Shown here one piece after another: positions 11,622-23,030 of a stretch of DNA of 64,000 bases. The position numbers were made by a program, and so were the translations under genes. The DNA is from Buddleja alternifolia (lineage: Eukaryota > Streptophyta > Magnoliopsida > Lamiales > Scrophulariaceae). The notes under the pieces were generated by a model. The model saw only the letters and a program-made list of their open reading frames with translations. It did no database searches and was not told the DNA's origin. The stretch covers positions 8,993,077 through 9,057,076 of the forward strand of contig CM033408.1 of NCBI GenBank assembly GCA_019426215.1, written 5' to 3'. The stretch's first letter is position 1. Each line of letters opens with the position of its first letter.

Positions 11622-14600
11622 ATGGCACCAAAGAAATCTTCGTCTACTTCTGCTGAACTTACCATCAAGATTACTGAAGGCCTTGTTGTCGACTGGAAAT
11701 TCCTCTATGAACAACCTCAGATCAATCGTACAGACATGATGAACATGGTCTCAAAGCTAGGCTTAAACTGTTCTTGATCCAATACTCCTATCTGTTTCCG
11801 ACTGAAGTCGACACCTTCTGGAAAACTACTAAACTTTCAGAGGACAAGAAGTCTATCTCTTGTCGAATTCCTTTATCCAAGAAGGAGTCTCCAAAGGAAT
11901 TTATCTTGTCTGCTGCCACCATTGCCAAGAACTTCAATCTTCCAAATGAGGGTGAGGCGTTGGACTGTGTTACTTTAAAACAAATCAAGGAAGCATGGAC
12001 AACCATGAGTGCGTACGATGATGTACCCTACACTCAATACTTTGAAAAGAAAGATCTGGTATTCAAATACCGTCTGTTGGCTGATTTCTGCAGCAAGATC
12101 ATAGAATGCCGAGTGGGAACCTTTGATAAGGTGAACCCAGTACAATTTCAGATGATGACTGCTATACTCCTCAACATCAAGATCAACTGGAGTGAGTACA
12201 TCTTTGGAAGGTTTCGGAACTATTTAAGCGCCTCGAATAAACCTTATGGACTCGTTCTAAGCGACTTGTTGTGCAAATCACAGTGTGTATACTCGTCTGG
12301 TCTCCCATTGAATAAGTCCAAGTTGCTGGGAAAAAGGATTCTAAATAATCTCTTCAATCCTCCCAAAATTGGTGGTGCTGCTAAACCACTATCTAAGCGC
12401 CTGGAAGTACGTCAAGTGTCCGATGAAGAAGTGGAGCGTCCAGTGCCAGAAGAAGCCGTGAAGAGTCCGACTACAACAAAGAAGAGGGCTCCCAGAAAGC
12501 CCAAGGTTCAATTTGTCCCCTCTCCTCAAAAGGTTGATGAGGAAACCGATGAGGATGCTGAGGACAAGTTACCTCTCAAGAGAAGGAAGTTGGCAGGGAT
12601 CATCAAACAAATAGACTTTGAAAAACCAGCTGTTGATCCTCCCGCTCCACCGCTTAAGCTCGTTGAAGGAGTCAACGTAAAGAAAATTTTCAAGCATTCC
12701 AGGACTAGCAAGCGTCGAGTTGCTCCTATTCCTGAAGAGCATGAGACTGTTGAGCCAAGCGCTCAAAGTATTGCTGTTGAGATAAGTTCTCAGGGTAAGT
12801 ATATTTCTTCCCACAGCTCTTTCGTTCCTACATCTGTAGAAGATCCTGCTCTTATAGAGGATGTTTCTCTCTCAGCTCTTATTCCAGCTGCGGCTGAAGC
12901 GTCAACTGATGTCTATCTGGATGTCAACTTGACTGAAGTGGTGGCCATTGCCAAAGATGTTGTCAGAAGCATGACTTTGGACATTGAGGAGCCTATCTCA
13001 GAGGAAGCTTCCCCACCACCAACAACATTGATTACAGCAGAGGCAATCTCAGAAAATCAGAGCATTGCTGAAGACGCTACAAAATCAATAGAGAGTTCTC
13101 CTGTGCCAAAGCACTTCTTCAGTCTGGACCCCTCCAGAACAATTGATCACTCTGTCATTTTCATGCCTCCAGTCCGTGAAGAAGAATTCATTCCACCTGG
13201 CTATAATGAAGAACGCTACATCGTCGCTGATAATGATTTAGCTGAGATAATTGATATAGATCGGGCTCTTGTGGAAATGCTGTTTAGCAATGAAGTCACA
13301 AGCGTTGAATTTGCATACTACTTGGCACTGGCCAATGGAGATCCTCTACCACCTACCCCGGCTTCTATACAGATTTTTGAAAAATGGGGTACTGATAAAA
13401 TTCCACATGGGGATGTGGACTTAGCTTACTTTCTGGATATGGGACGCAGTAAGCCTTCAGGTTTTGCTCCAAGAAACTACAAGATTAGGGCCTATGAGCG
13501 TCTACCTATGGAGTTTTTAAATCCTGAAGAGGAAATTTTAAACAGAGAAGGTTATCCCCATTTTCCTAGAGTCGTGCACAGTGCTGCTAATAAGAGTCTT
13601 CCAAATCCCCTAAGATTGTGGAAGAATAAAAGTCCTTATATCGGTGAGCGTCCTGCCTCTCTAAATGCTCTCATTCAAGAGGAGGCTGATTACTTCTTAC
13701 AAAGCGTCCTGAATGCAAACTATCAGTCTGATAAGCATCGCTTTGAAGCCATCCGAGATATTCATCATGAAGGCTTTCGTGCCATTCTGAATACAGGCAC
13801 AACCTTCTGCATGAATGAGGTTACCTGGTGTGAAATCTACGTCGGCCAGCGTTACAAGTTTGAAGAACTGGTCAAGGAACCTCACCTGTTCACACTCGAC
13901 ATAGTAGATAAAAGAAGGCAGTTTGCCCGATATTGCTTACAGCGCTGAGAAGCAAGAGTTGGCCCACTTGCTCTCTTATCATCTTTCCATCAACCAATTG
14001 AACGCTTTCTGCATGAAGCGTTGGCTAGGATTGCAGATTTGCCAATCCATTATTGTGGCCAAGCGTCAACAAGTGGAACAACGCCTATTTCAGATTTGAC
14101 GCTTACACCTGGCCAGCAGGAAGACAACATCAGACATATGTTGAAGATGCTCCCTCCGTTACGGGATTTCGACAACGTCTTCACTGCAAATCTGAGGAAG
14201 CCAAATGGATCCATTATCAGACCTCTTTTCGGATATCCATTGCTCTCCTCTTTCTGACAGGAACTGATAGAACACTATAAATATGTACTCTCTTTACTCG
14301 AGAGAAATCCAGATATCTCTCGCGCAACCCTGCTTTACGTTGAAGAATACATGGCAATGTACGTATCAGAGTCTGAGCGTCCATCGGCGATGCCAAAAGA
14401 TAGAGTATTACATTTCTCATTCACTCCACGTGACGATGCTCTATTCTTTATTAAGGCTCCACGGTGCAAGATCTTTGTTAATCATATGCTTCAGATCTTA
14501 GGACCAGGATGGGTCATAGCACTGGACACTCCAATCCGAACTTTAAGGGATTTCTCGACCACTCCTGTTTCTCGAGTAAATGAGTTAATCAACAGTTCCT

Positions 14601-15781
14601 CAACGGAGTATGTTGATTCAGATTTTGGAAGGCTCAACTTCAGATTCTTTGACTTTAGTCATCTAACTACTGTCCTTTCTTTACCTTCCACATCTGATGC
14701 AGAAGTTTCCTTAGCGCCTATAGTGGAACCAGTTCAAGCATCTCAACCAGAGGCTGTGCCTGACGCTTCAACTTCAACTGTTCCTGAGGCTGCTGGGATG
14801 GAACTCCATCAGTCTGTATTTGATCCAGAATTTCAACAACCATCTCTAGAGTCACTAAAGCACACTTCAAAATTTAAACAACAAGCTACCTCTCAGAATG
14901 CGCTTCAAACATTTGTGCCTCTCCTCACTGACGCGTTGGAAGAGATGAACGCTCAAGCGTCAAATCATGCAGAATCTCTTCACTGGATCAAGGAAGACTT
15001 GGCTAAGATCGAGAAGGAGAATATGAGCGCTCAAGCTGCTCATATGCGCAGAGCTGCTGATGCTGCCGTAGATGCTGCTATTTCTCGTATGCAGACGATG
15101 ATCGATGGACTTGCAGCCAATCAGATTGCAGTGAAAGAATCTCTTGAAGCAAAGTTTGATGCGTTGGCTGCATCTATGGCCTAAATGGCCGCTCAAATTG
15201 TCATCCTTACTAAAAATGCAGCAAAGACTGATGATGGCAATAAGGGGAAAAAGAGGAAAGCTACTGTAAGTTCAAGAGCTCAATCAAGTTCTAAGCGCCA
15301 AGAAGTGAAGCGTCCAGATCCGAAAAATCCACAAGATTTTGTCTTCTTGCCACCTCCTCCTCCTTTGCCCGAATCCAATTACCCTTCATGGGTTGCCGCC
15401 ATGGGAATTCCTAGTACAAGAACTGGTTTTCCTCCCATCGCTTTCAGAGCAGATATACCTGTGCCATCTCAAGCGTTACTTGAACAATTCAATATACCGA
15501 TGGAGCGAGTGCCACTTCCAGAGCCTACTACTCCTCAAGACTTGGCTGTGGAAATGGAGTTCTCAGATTTCTCTCAAGCATTCAGAGCAGTGCTTAGGCA
15601 TATGGGTATTGATCCATCCGAATGGGATCGACGGCATAAAATGTATGATACAAGGAGAAAAAGGGAAAATCGCTTCGTAATTGACAGAGATCATCAGATA
15701 ATGATCACCCTTCAAGATCTCATTGAAGAAGCCATCAGAACAGAAATGATCAGACGACGAAATCTTACCAGAAGAAAGTAG
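11622..15781 (+). pseudogene. Extra 3' ORF of the Sirevirus (env-like position), broken
   Basis: A long ORF of about 1,386 codons starts at ATG 11622 (MAPKKSSS) and ends at TAG 15779-15781. It is broken by a frameshift at about 11775 and by TGA 13946-13948, TGA 14255-14257 and TAA 15182-15184, all in one frame; the preferred frame between 13949 and 14250 is unsure. Visible regions: an N-terminal globular part, a basic motif KLPLKRRKLAG with acidic flanks, a low-complexity Pro/Glu/Ser middle, a second globular region (EEFIPPGYNEERYIV onward), an Ala-rich coiled coil (about 14940-15220, MRRAADAAVDAAISRM), a KGKKRK basic patch, and a proline run (PPPPPLPE). Sireviruses carry an envelope-like gene here, but I see neither a signal peptide nor a clear membrane helix, so the envelope name is positional only. 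Confidence 0.8.
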
Positions 15782-15986
15782 ATCATGATAGTTCTTTGTA
15801 ATTTAATCTTTTCTTTTGTTTCTACACAGTTTGTAAAATGTATGAATTCTTCGAATATATATAAAGTACATTTTTCAGCTGAAACATCTCGTTGAAGCTT
15901 AACTAACTCTAACCTACTAACATAACGCTTATTAACTTTGGCTGTCGTAACTTTTGCACTATAAAAGAGTGAGTATTGCCATCATC

Positions 15987-15999
15987 AAAAAGGGGGAAA
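15987..15999 (+). other. Polypurine tract of the Sirevirus
   Basis: AAAAAGGGGGAAA ends one base before the 3' LTR begins with TG. It is the expected plus-strand primer. No other purine run of this quality lies next to the LTR. Confidence 0.9.
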
Positions 16000-16000
16000 T

Positions 16001-17683
16001 TGATAGGAAATTTCATGTTAAGATTTTGATGATGACAATTAGGAATTTTGTTAGACCCCAAAGTTATGTACGCTTAAATTTCATAGATACTTGTATAAGT
16101 GTTTGAACATTAGAAATGTATAGGCTCTATTTTATCTTTTACTTTTGACATTCTTAAATCAACAAGTCGGTTAGATTAAGCGTTTGATACTTTCTGAGTG
16201 AGCTTATCAAGACGGCGAAATCTGAAGACTTCAAGCGTCCAAGAAATCAACAGTGAATGAAGTTTGAAGAAGTTTACTCTAAGCGCCTGACATGCTCTGA
16301 GTGAGGTGTCAAGTAATGAAGACTGAAGTCTCAAGCGTTTACCCTTCTAAATGAAGTCTGAAGAGTTTTCCAAGCGTCCAAACATTAAATAGTCCTCCAG
16401 ATTAAATGGAACTTTCAGCTCATGAATGAAGCGTCTATCAAATGACAAACATTCTCCTGAAGCGTCAGATCGGAAGGAGTTTAATGCAAATATTCTCAGA
16501 GCATTAAAATCCAACTGGCATTTTTTTCAAATGCATTAAATGCTGATAAGAGCATTAAATGTGATAAGCACTTTCAGACGTATGGAGAAGCCACCCTATT
16601 GGACTGTCAACTATTCAAAGTCTGCAACACCAACTTTTGTGCAGCAGATTTTCAGGAAAAATGACAAAAGTAGTTCACTCGCGGAAGTGAGAGACACGCG
16701 CCCTTGCATGTGTCAAACGGACACTTTTTCTAAGAATGCCTATAAATAGAACTTCAACAACAAGCTAAATACAAAGAGAACAATTATCAAGCCAAATTGC
16801 TGTTGCATTGAAGTCTCATTCCTTAAACCCTCAGAAAAGCCAGAATACTCAAGAAAATATTCTCTTCGCTTTTCATCTAATCCTGAGACAGTCAACCCAA
16901 TATCTCAAACATTCTTTTCGGAGAAACTACACTACTACTGAGATATTTCCAGTTGTTTGAACTTTATCAAAATCAAACAAACCCTTTTAGAAAAACCCCT
17001 ATCCAAGCCTCGCGATCTGTGTGAAGTCGAAGTTGGATACTTGCCATATTTATGGGTGAAAGAAGCAAGGGGATTGAAGTGATTTGGAGCAGAAATCTAT
17101 GTGATCAAGGAGCTCAAGTCATCGACATCCATCTCTTCCTAATTTGTAGAAGATTCTGTGTGATTCTTTGAGAATCATTTTAGTGGATTGCCTCCAAGTG
17201 TTCGAGGAGAAGAAGGACGTAGTTGGGATTACACCACCCAACGAACCTTACAAATATTGTGTCATTTACTTTTCAGTCAATTCTTTTATCTATCATATCA
17301 TTGCATAAACTGATTAAGTAAAACACAATCGAATGCTAAGCACTAAGAAACTTTCTGTGACGCTAAAACTTTTAAAAGAAGGCTACAAAAATCATTCCGC
17401 TGTGCTAACACTGATCAAAGAAGTGAACGCTCAAACCTACTCGGTTAAAGTATTAAATTCTTAAAATCTAAGTTAACTTTATGAAAACGGTCTTCGTTAG
17501 ACGCTTTACCAAAGCGCCTATATTTTAAGTGAACGCTTAAGTCAAGCGTTAGACTCTTCAAGCGTCTACTTTTTCAAGCGTCCAAAAACAATTTCAGTAC
17601 GAAATCTTTTGAAGTCGAAAAAGACTTCAGGGTCTATTCAACCCCCTCTTCTAGACCCTTTCGTATGCCACTTGGGACCAACA
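16001..17683 (+). repeat. Sirevirus 3' LTR
   Basis: Direct copy of 3542-5222 with about 45-50 substitutions and a few 1-3 base indels. It begins TGATAGGAAATTTC and ends GGGACCAACA, followed by the duplicated CTCTT. The differences include several CG-to-TG or CG-to-CA changes, for example GTACGG/GTATGG near 4123/16582 and GAACGC/GAATGC near 4872/17332. Confidence 0.93.
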
Positions 17684-17977
17684 CTCTTTGTTAGATCTTG
17701 TTTCATACAAGTAGAGTCATAATGCCCAATTAAGACTCTTTGAATTGCAAACCCGTTTTGATTAATCAAGGACTTGACACTTCTCATGTCCCTCTCCTTA
17801 ATCCTTAAGGAGTAGAAGGTCTCTCTTGATTAGTTTGGACTTACATGTTCAATACTTACCAATGCCATTAAGATTTACGTGAACAAATGTAAATTGTCTT
17901 TTATTCCATAATAAGAGTTTGTACAACATAAAGGAAAGAGTCCTATACTCGTTGGAATCAAGGGCATAATCCTAACA
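17684..17977 (-). repeat. Copia-type LTR copy C, right half
   Basis: Continuation of 3312-3541 across the Sirevirus. It contains the AATGCCCAATTAAGACT block and the TTAATCCTTAAGGAGTAG block seen in copy B and ends CCTAACA at 17977. Confidence 0.65.
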
Positions 17978-18308
17978 CAAGCAATCCACGTACTCTACTC
18001 CCTAATAATAAACGTGGATGGAATCAGACCATCTATAACACATCAACGGGCCAAATAAATCAGTGGCAATTTATCGACATGCAACACTTCCCAGCGTAAC
18101 TGGTTTAAGTTCGCATGCGGGCCGATTCGACCATCGTTTTAGGGTTTAAGTGGCCTAAACAGCAGTTATAGCCTGATCTTGATAACATGGATTATAGGTA
18201 ATCATATGAAACTATGGTCTTCCTCAACTTGATAACCCCGCAGCCCCACAACAACCTATCAAATTAAATAAAAAAGAAAAAAAATTGGATTATCACGCAA
18301 AGGTATCT
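17978..18308. other. Gene-free stretch
   Basis: No ORF, RNA gene or repeat that I recognise. It ends in a run of A-rich bases and the GGTAA target of the next insertion. Confidence 0.5.
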
Positions 18309-19167
18309 GGTAATGTTGGTCCCAAGTGGCATACAAAAGGGGGGGAGGGGGTTGAATAGACCTTGAAGTCTTTTTGGATTTCAAAAAATTTCGTATTAAA
18401 ATGGTTTTTGACGCTTGGAATGTAGACGCTTGGCTGAGCGTTTACTTGAAATATAGACGCTTTGGCCTAGCGTCTAATGAAGACTATTTTAGAAAGTTAG
18501 CTTAGACTTTAAGATTTGAATACTTTAACCAAATAGGTTCAAGCGTTCAGTTCTTTGGTCAGTGTTAGCCCAACGGAATAATTTTAGAGTCTTTTCTTTT
18601 TGAAAGCTTTAGCGTCACAAGTTGTTTCTTAGTTGCTTAGCGTTTGATTGTGTTTTACTTAATCAATTTATGCAATGATATGATAATAAGAGAATTGACT
18701 GTAAAGTAAATGACACAATATTTGTAAGGTTCGTTGGGTGGTGTAATCTCAACTACATCCTTCTTCTCCTTGGACATTTGGAGTCAATCCACTAAAATGA
18801 CTCTCAAAGAATCACACAGAATCTTCTACAAATTAGGGAGAGATAGATGTCGATGACTTAAGCTCCTTGATCACACAGATTTCTGCTCCAAATCACTTCA
18901 ATCCCCTTGCTTCTTTTACCCAGAAATAATGCAAGTATCCAACTTTGACTTTACACAGATCACGAGGCTTGGATGGGGTTTTTCTAAACGGTTTGTTTGA
19001 TTTTGATGAGGTTCAAACAACTGGGAATATCTCAATAGTAATGTGGGTTTCTTTGAAAAGAATGTTTGAGATACTGGTTGACGGTCTTAGGAATTAAAGA
19101 AAAGCAAAGAGAATGTTTTATTTGAAAATTCTGGCTTTTTTGAGAGTTTAAGGAATGAGACTTCAAT

Positions 19168-20863
19168 TGACACGAAAAATCCTTACGTGTATTAAACAGC
19201 AAGTGGACTGGTCGTGTGTAGTAATAAATTGGACAATAAAGTCCGGGTTGTCGAACCTCAAGGACTTGTATTTTAGTTTATGATTTTAAAGCAATTGAAT
19301 AACTTAAACTAAAACAAGAATTAACTAAAATATTATGTAAGTAAGATATAAGAAACAAGATGTCGAAATCAAGATAGCTATGGAAAAGAGCAACTAAGAC
19401 ACATGTGTTGGCATAAATTAATTAATTTTCATTATAAACATGTTCTCATATTATTAGACTAATGTTGCTTTGGTGGAAAAAACCTTAAATAATTACTACC
19501 CGATTTCTCGGCTGTAATAATCCTATGATTAATTGATGGTTCTCTAGATATGTCTATCCGAGAATCTAACCAACAATCATGCATTCAAGTTCTAGAATTT
19601 CCCCGGATTAATCCGGCTAACTGCACCCGGGAATCTCTACCTATCTCTAGGGCAATTCCCTATTTTTTACGGATTATGTGATGATCCTCTTTGCACCTTA
19701 AATTAACTTCTATCGAACGAATAATTTAAGCAATAAATCATGCATATGGTAGCTAAGCATATGATGCATTCAAACAAGATCAAGACACAAAGCAACAATA
19801 GAATTAATATGAAAAACACAATTTATAACTCAATTATCATAATTTAGCCTCAACATGGCCTTAGTTCGAAGAATCTATTTCATTATAAAAGATAAAAGAT
19901 AGGAACTTAAATTAAGATTCATATTCATAGACAAAAATAAATCTAAATCTAAGAAACTCCCTCGTATTTTTGATGGTTGAACTTCGATCTTCATCTCTTC
20001 CATGCTTCTTGATTTCTTCACCTTCAGAGGTTGTTGATAATCTTCATAACTAATCTAAGGATGATGAAGATGATAGGATGTGTTTAGGCTCCCCCAATGG
20101 GGAATGTGTTTTCAAGTGTGTTTGTAGGATGGCCTCCAATCCTCCTTTTATAGCCAAAAGAATTCACCAACCAAGAACATGTGCTTCCATTCTCTTTTAT
20201 TTCCACCTACCATTCTCTTGCTTTCCATCTACCAAGAATGTGAACTACCATTCTCTTGTTTTCCACCTACCATTCTCTTACTTTCCTCCTACCAAGAATG
20301 TGAACTACCATTCTCTTGTTTTCCACCTACCATTCTCTTACTTTCCTCCTACCAAGAATGTGAACTACCATTCTCTTGTTTTCCACCTACTAAGAATGGG
20401 AGCTGCCACTTTCGTATTTTCCAGCCCAGGGATAGTGTTTTATTCATAAACGTCTCCACAGACCTCCGAATTGGATGATTCAAGTACCCATGTAAAGATA
20501 AGACATAGATCTAAAATTTTGTAGAAGGACACTTCATCCAATTCTGTCTCTAAAAATATCAAAATGGCGTTCCAACGTGGAGGTTGTTTCTGATTTGGCG
20601 CCCAGGTGTGCGGAAATGGTACTAAAACATGATTTTGGCTAACTCCAACTTATTTCTTGCTTGTTTGGTCGTGGAGGTGTGAAACATCTTGGCGTAAACT
20701 TGTTTTATACATCATTTTTCCACCCTTTCTTCAATTGTATCCACTTAAGTCCTGAAATCACTTAATGCACGAATTAAACGCACAAGTGACAAAATCAAGT
20801 GATAAATGAACCTAAAACATAAACGCAAAGGGGCTTAAAAACACGTAAAAATGACTCCTATCA
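19168..20863 (-). mobile_element. Tat/Athila-type solo LTR nested in the Sirevirus solo LTR
   Basis: The plus strand runs TGACACGAAAAATCC ... GACTCCTATCA and is flanked by the perfect 5-bp duplication TCAAT (19163-19167 and 20864-20868). The interrupted host LTR reads continuously across it (ACTTCAAT then GCAACAACAATTTGG). Read on the minus strand it starts TGATAGGAGTCATTTTTACG, a beginning typical of large gypsy LTRs. It carries no coding region. It includes a 60-bp tandem repeat. Relatives are the fragment at 1500-1900 and, more distantly, the solo LTR at 46138-47573. Confidence 0.85.
20190..20400. repeat. 60-bp tandem repeat, about 3.3 copies
   Basis: The period is exactly 60 bases: the blocks starting at 20221, 20281 and 20341 differ at only a few positions over the shared part. 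The unit is built from CTACCATTCTCTTG and CCTACCAAGAATGTGAAC. It creates long overlapping open frames that are not genes. Confidence 0.85.
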
Positions 20864-21568
20864 TCAATGCAACAACAATTTGGCTTGTAGTATGTTGTTC
20901 TATGTTTGGCTTGTTGTTGAAGTCCTATTTATAGGCATTCTTAGAAAAAGTGTCTGTTTGACACATGTACAGGCGCGTGTCTCTCACTTCCTCGAGTGAA
21001 CAACTTTTGTCCTTTTTCCTGAAAATCTGCTGCACAAAAGTTGGTGCTGCAGTCTGTGCATAGTTGATAGTCCAATAGGATGGCTTCTCCGTACGTCCGA
21101 AAGAGCTTATCACATTCAATTCTCTTATCAGCATTTAATGCATTTGAATTAAATGCCCGTTGGAATTTAATGCATTGAGAATATTTGCATTATACTACTT
21201 CTGGACTTAGAAATAAATTCAGGTGAAATCAATCATTGATAGATGCTCATTCATCTTTGAATTACTTCTGTCCTGTAAGTGACGCTTGATATAGCTGGTT
21301 TAATTTAGACGCTTGGAATCTTCATCTTCATTCTGACTTCAGACGCTTGAGTCTTCAAACTAAACTACTGATAAACTCACTCAGAAATCATCAGACGCTT
21401 AGTCTAAGAATACTTAGCCTAACAATCTAAAATAAAAATAAAATAAAGCTTGTAAAGCCTATTACAATTCTAACGCTTCAAAGCTTATACACTTACATAT
21501 TATTAGGGTCTAACAAAAATCTTGATTGTCATCATCAAAACATTTAACATGAAATTCCTAACAGGTAA

Positions 21569-22700
21569 TTACTAGGAACGACGACCATAGGCCACACATA
21601 TAAAAACGAGACACACCAATTTACGACGCTGACCCAGTACACCTAAAATCACCATAAAAACACGCCGCTAAAAATTTAAAAAAAAAAGTAAAAATTAAAA
21701 TAGCACAACGAATACAGCGTTGTACATCTGGTGCAACACATCCCAAAAAAAGTGTCAAATCGGCATCCTTTAACATCATAATCACAGGAACAACATCCTT
21801 TAGCTTGCATGCATGACATTTAAAAACAAATAAAACATACACTCAAAATAGCATCGTTTCATCAGGCCCCTAACAAACATGACAATCAAAGCGACAACAA
21901 TTGTAAAACAGACACTCAAAACAGCGTCGTTTCATTGGGCCCGCGCATTAAACAAAAATAAAAATAAAAATTGAGTATACTGAAAACTCCAACATAGAAT
22001 TAAAAAATGGCTGCATTTAATCTAATAATCACCTGAGCAACATCATCTAGCCTACATGACAGACGAATTTAATACAAAGCAAAAAACAAAAATAGGAAGA
22101 CGAAATTTCTTCATGTGGACCAACAATTTCCCACACAAACATAACAATCGAAATGACAGAGCTAGATACCCCAGAACCTCAAAATAGGGTCGTCCCATCA
22201 GCCCCACACGTCTTTGTAAAAAACAAAAATAAATTATCGGACCACAAAAAGATTATTTTAGATATGAGAGACTTAGGCTACCAACATGACCCTTTTTTTA
22301 AAAAAATAAAACTAAAATATGGGACGATGAAATTACCATATGTGGACCCCAACAACGATTGTCATGATAATCGAAACGACCGTGCTAGAAACCTTTGGCA
22401 GACAAAACAGCGTCGTTTCATCTGGCCTACACATTAAAAAAAATAAAAAAATCAGACGACAAAGATTACTGTGGTCTGGGCCACTTAAGATAGCAAGCAT
22501 GGGCATTTAAAAAAAGAAAAAAGAAATATGTGACGATGAAATGGCCCTGTGTGGACCCAACCAGCCCACATAAACATGATAAATGAACTGGCATCTTTAG
22601 AAAACCCCGTCAGACAAAACATCGATGACCCCCCCCACACATAAAAAAAAATAGATTAGTGGACGACGAAAAAATTACTGTAGATTTGAGGTGTTTCCTC
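21569..22700. repeat. Divergent tandem array, unit roughly 210-230 bp
   Basis: Recurring landmarks appear in the same order several times: an AAAACAGCGTCGTTTCAT-like block followed by a GGCC-ACA block (near 21845, 21917, 22181, 22405, 22616), an A-rich AAAAATAAAAA linker, a GACGATGAAAT block, and a TGTGGACC-AACA block (near 22119, 22341, 22549). The copies are heavily diverged and partly rearranged. The open frame at 22153-22437 lies within the repeats and shows no protein family. Confidence 0.6.
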
Positions 22701-23030
22701 TTATAGAAAGTAGTAATATATATAAATATATATAAGAATAATATTAGCGAAAGCCTTAACTGCGCCCCCCCCCCCCCCCGGCCGGGGCAAAAAAATAGCC
22801 AAACCTGTAATTTTCCATCCAAAATTCGAAAACCCCCCAAATGAGATGCAGAATCCCCAATTTTCTAGAATTTTTGGCTCAGAGGACCAAAATTGTCACT
22901 CTGAGGACTGAAATTGTCCCAAAATTGACAGATAAAAGACATAATTGTAAGTTGAAAATGATATTGTCTGAAAGTTGTCACCCTCCTAATATATAGAACC
23001 AAAAATGCAATTTTGCCTACTAACAATTTC
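22701..23030. other. Gene-free stretch with a C15 run and GGACCAAAATTG repeats
   Basis: A run of 15 C occupies 22765-22779. Between 22870 and 23010 short motifs of the type GAGGACCAAAATTGTC recur, resembling the terminal repeats of MULE-type elements, but no opposite end or target duplication was found. Confidence 0.4.

Larger units (their letters stand above)
3542..17683 (+). mobile_element. Full-length Sirevirus-like Ty1/copia retrotransposon
   Basis: The 14,142-bp element is bounded by two direct LTRs with TG...CA ends and a perfect 5-bp target duplication CTCTT (3537-3541 and 17684-17688). The order is LTR, primer site, gag with zinc knuckle, protease, integrase, reverse transcriptase, RNase H, a long extra ORF, polypurine tract, LTR. 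Integrase before RT marks Ty1/copia. Large size, a long gag with a C-terminal extension and an extra ORF after pol are features of the Sirevirus (SIRE/Maximus) lineage. By hand I count about 45-50 differences between the roughly 1,680-bp LTRs (near 3%), so the insertion is fairly recent. Internal stops and frameshifts make this copy non-autonomous. Confidence 0.92.
18314..21563 (-). mobile_element. Solo LTR of the Sirevirus family, minus strand, split by a nested LTR
   Basis: The plus strand begins TGTTGGTCCCAAGTGG, the reverse complement of the Sirevirus LTR end, and finishes with a reverse complement of the LTR start (AACATGAAATTCC). It is flanked by a perfect 5-bp duplication GGTAA (18309-18313 and 21564-21568), with no internal region, so it is a solo LTR left by recombination. 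Without the nested 1.7-kb insert it is about 1,550 bp. Divergence from the full element's LTRs is clearly higher than between those two LTRs. It still has a recognisable TATA region (CTATTTATAG near 20929). Confidence 0.88.

Noticed and set aside
14053..14280. Alternative reading frame within the extra Sirevirus ORF
   Set aside because: It could be a shifted coding segment, but the frame shared by both flanks is open here except for one TGA at 14255, so I kept one frame and marked the uncertainty.
20078..20478. Overlapping frames of about 100-120 codons
   Set aside because: Produced by the 60-bp tandem repeat inside a solo LTR; the repeated peptides have no family features.
21569..22700. CRISPR-like array
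   Set aside because: Repeats are long, diverged and lack uniform spacers, and the DNA is plant nuclear.
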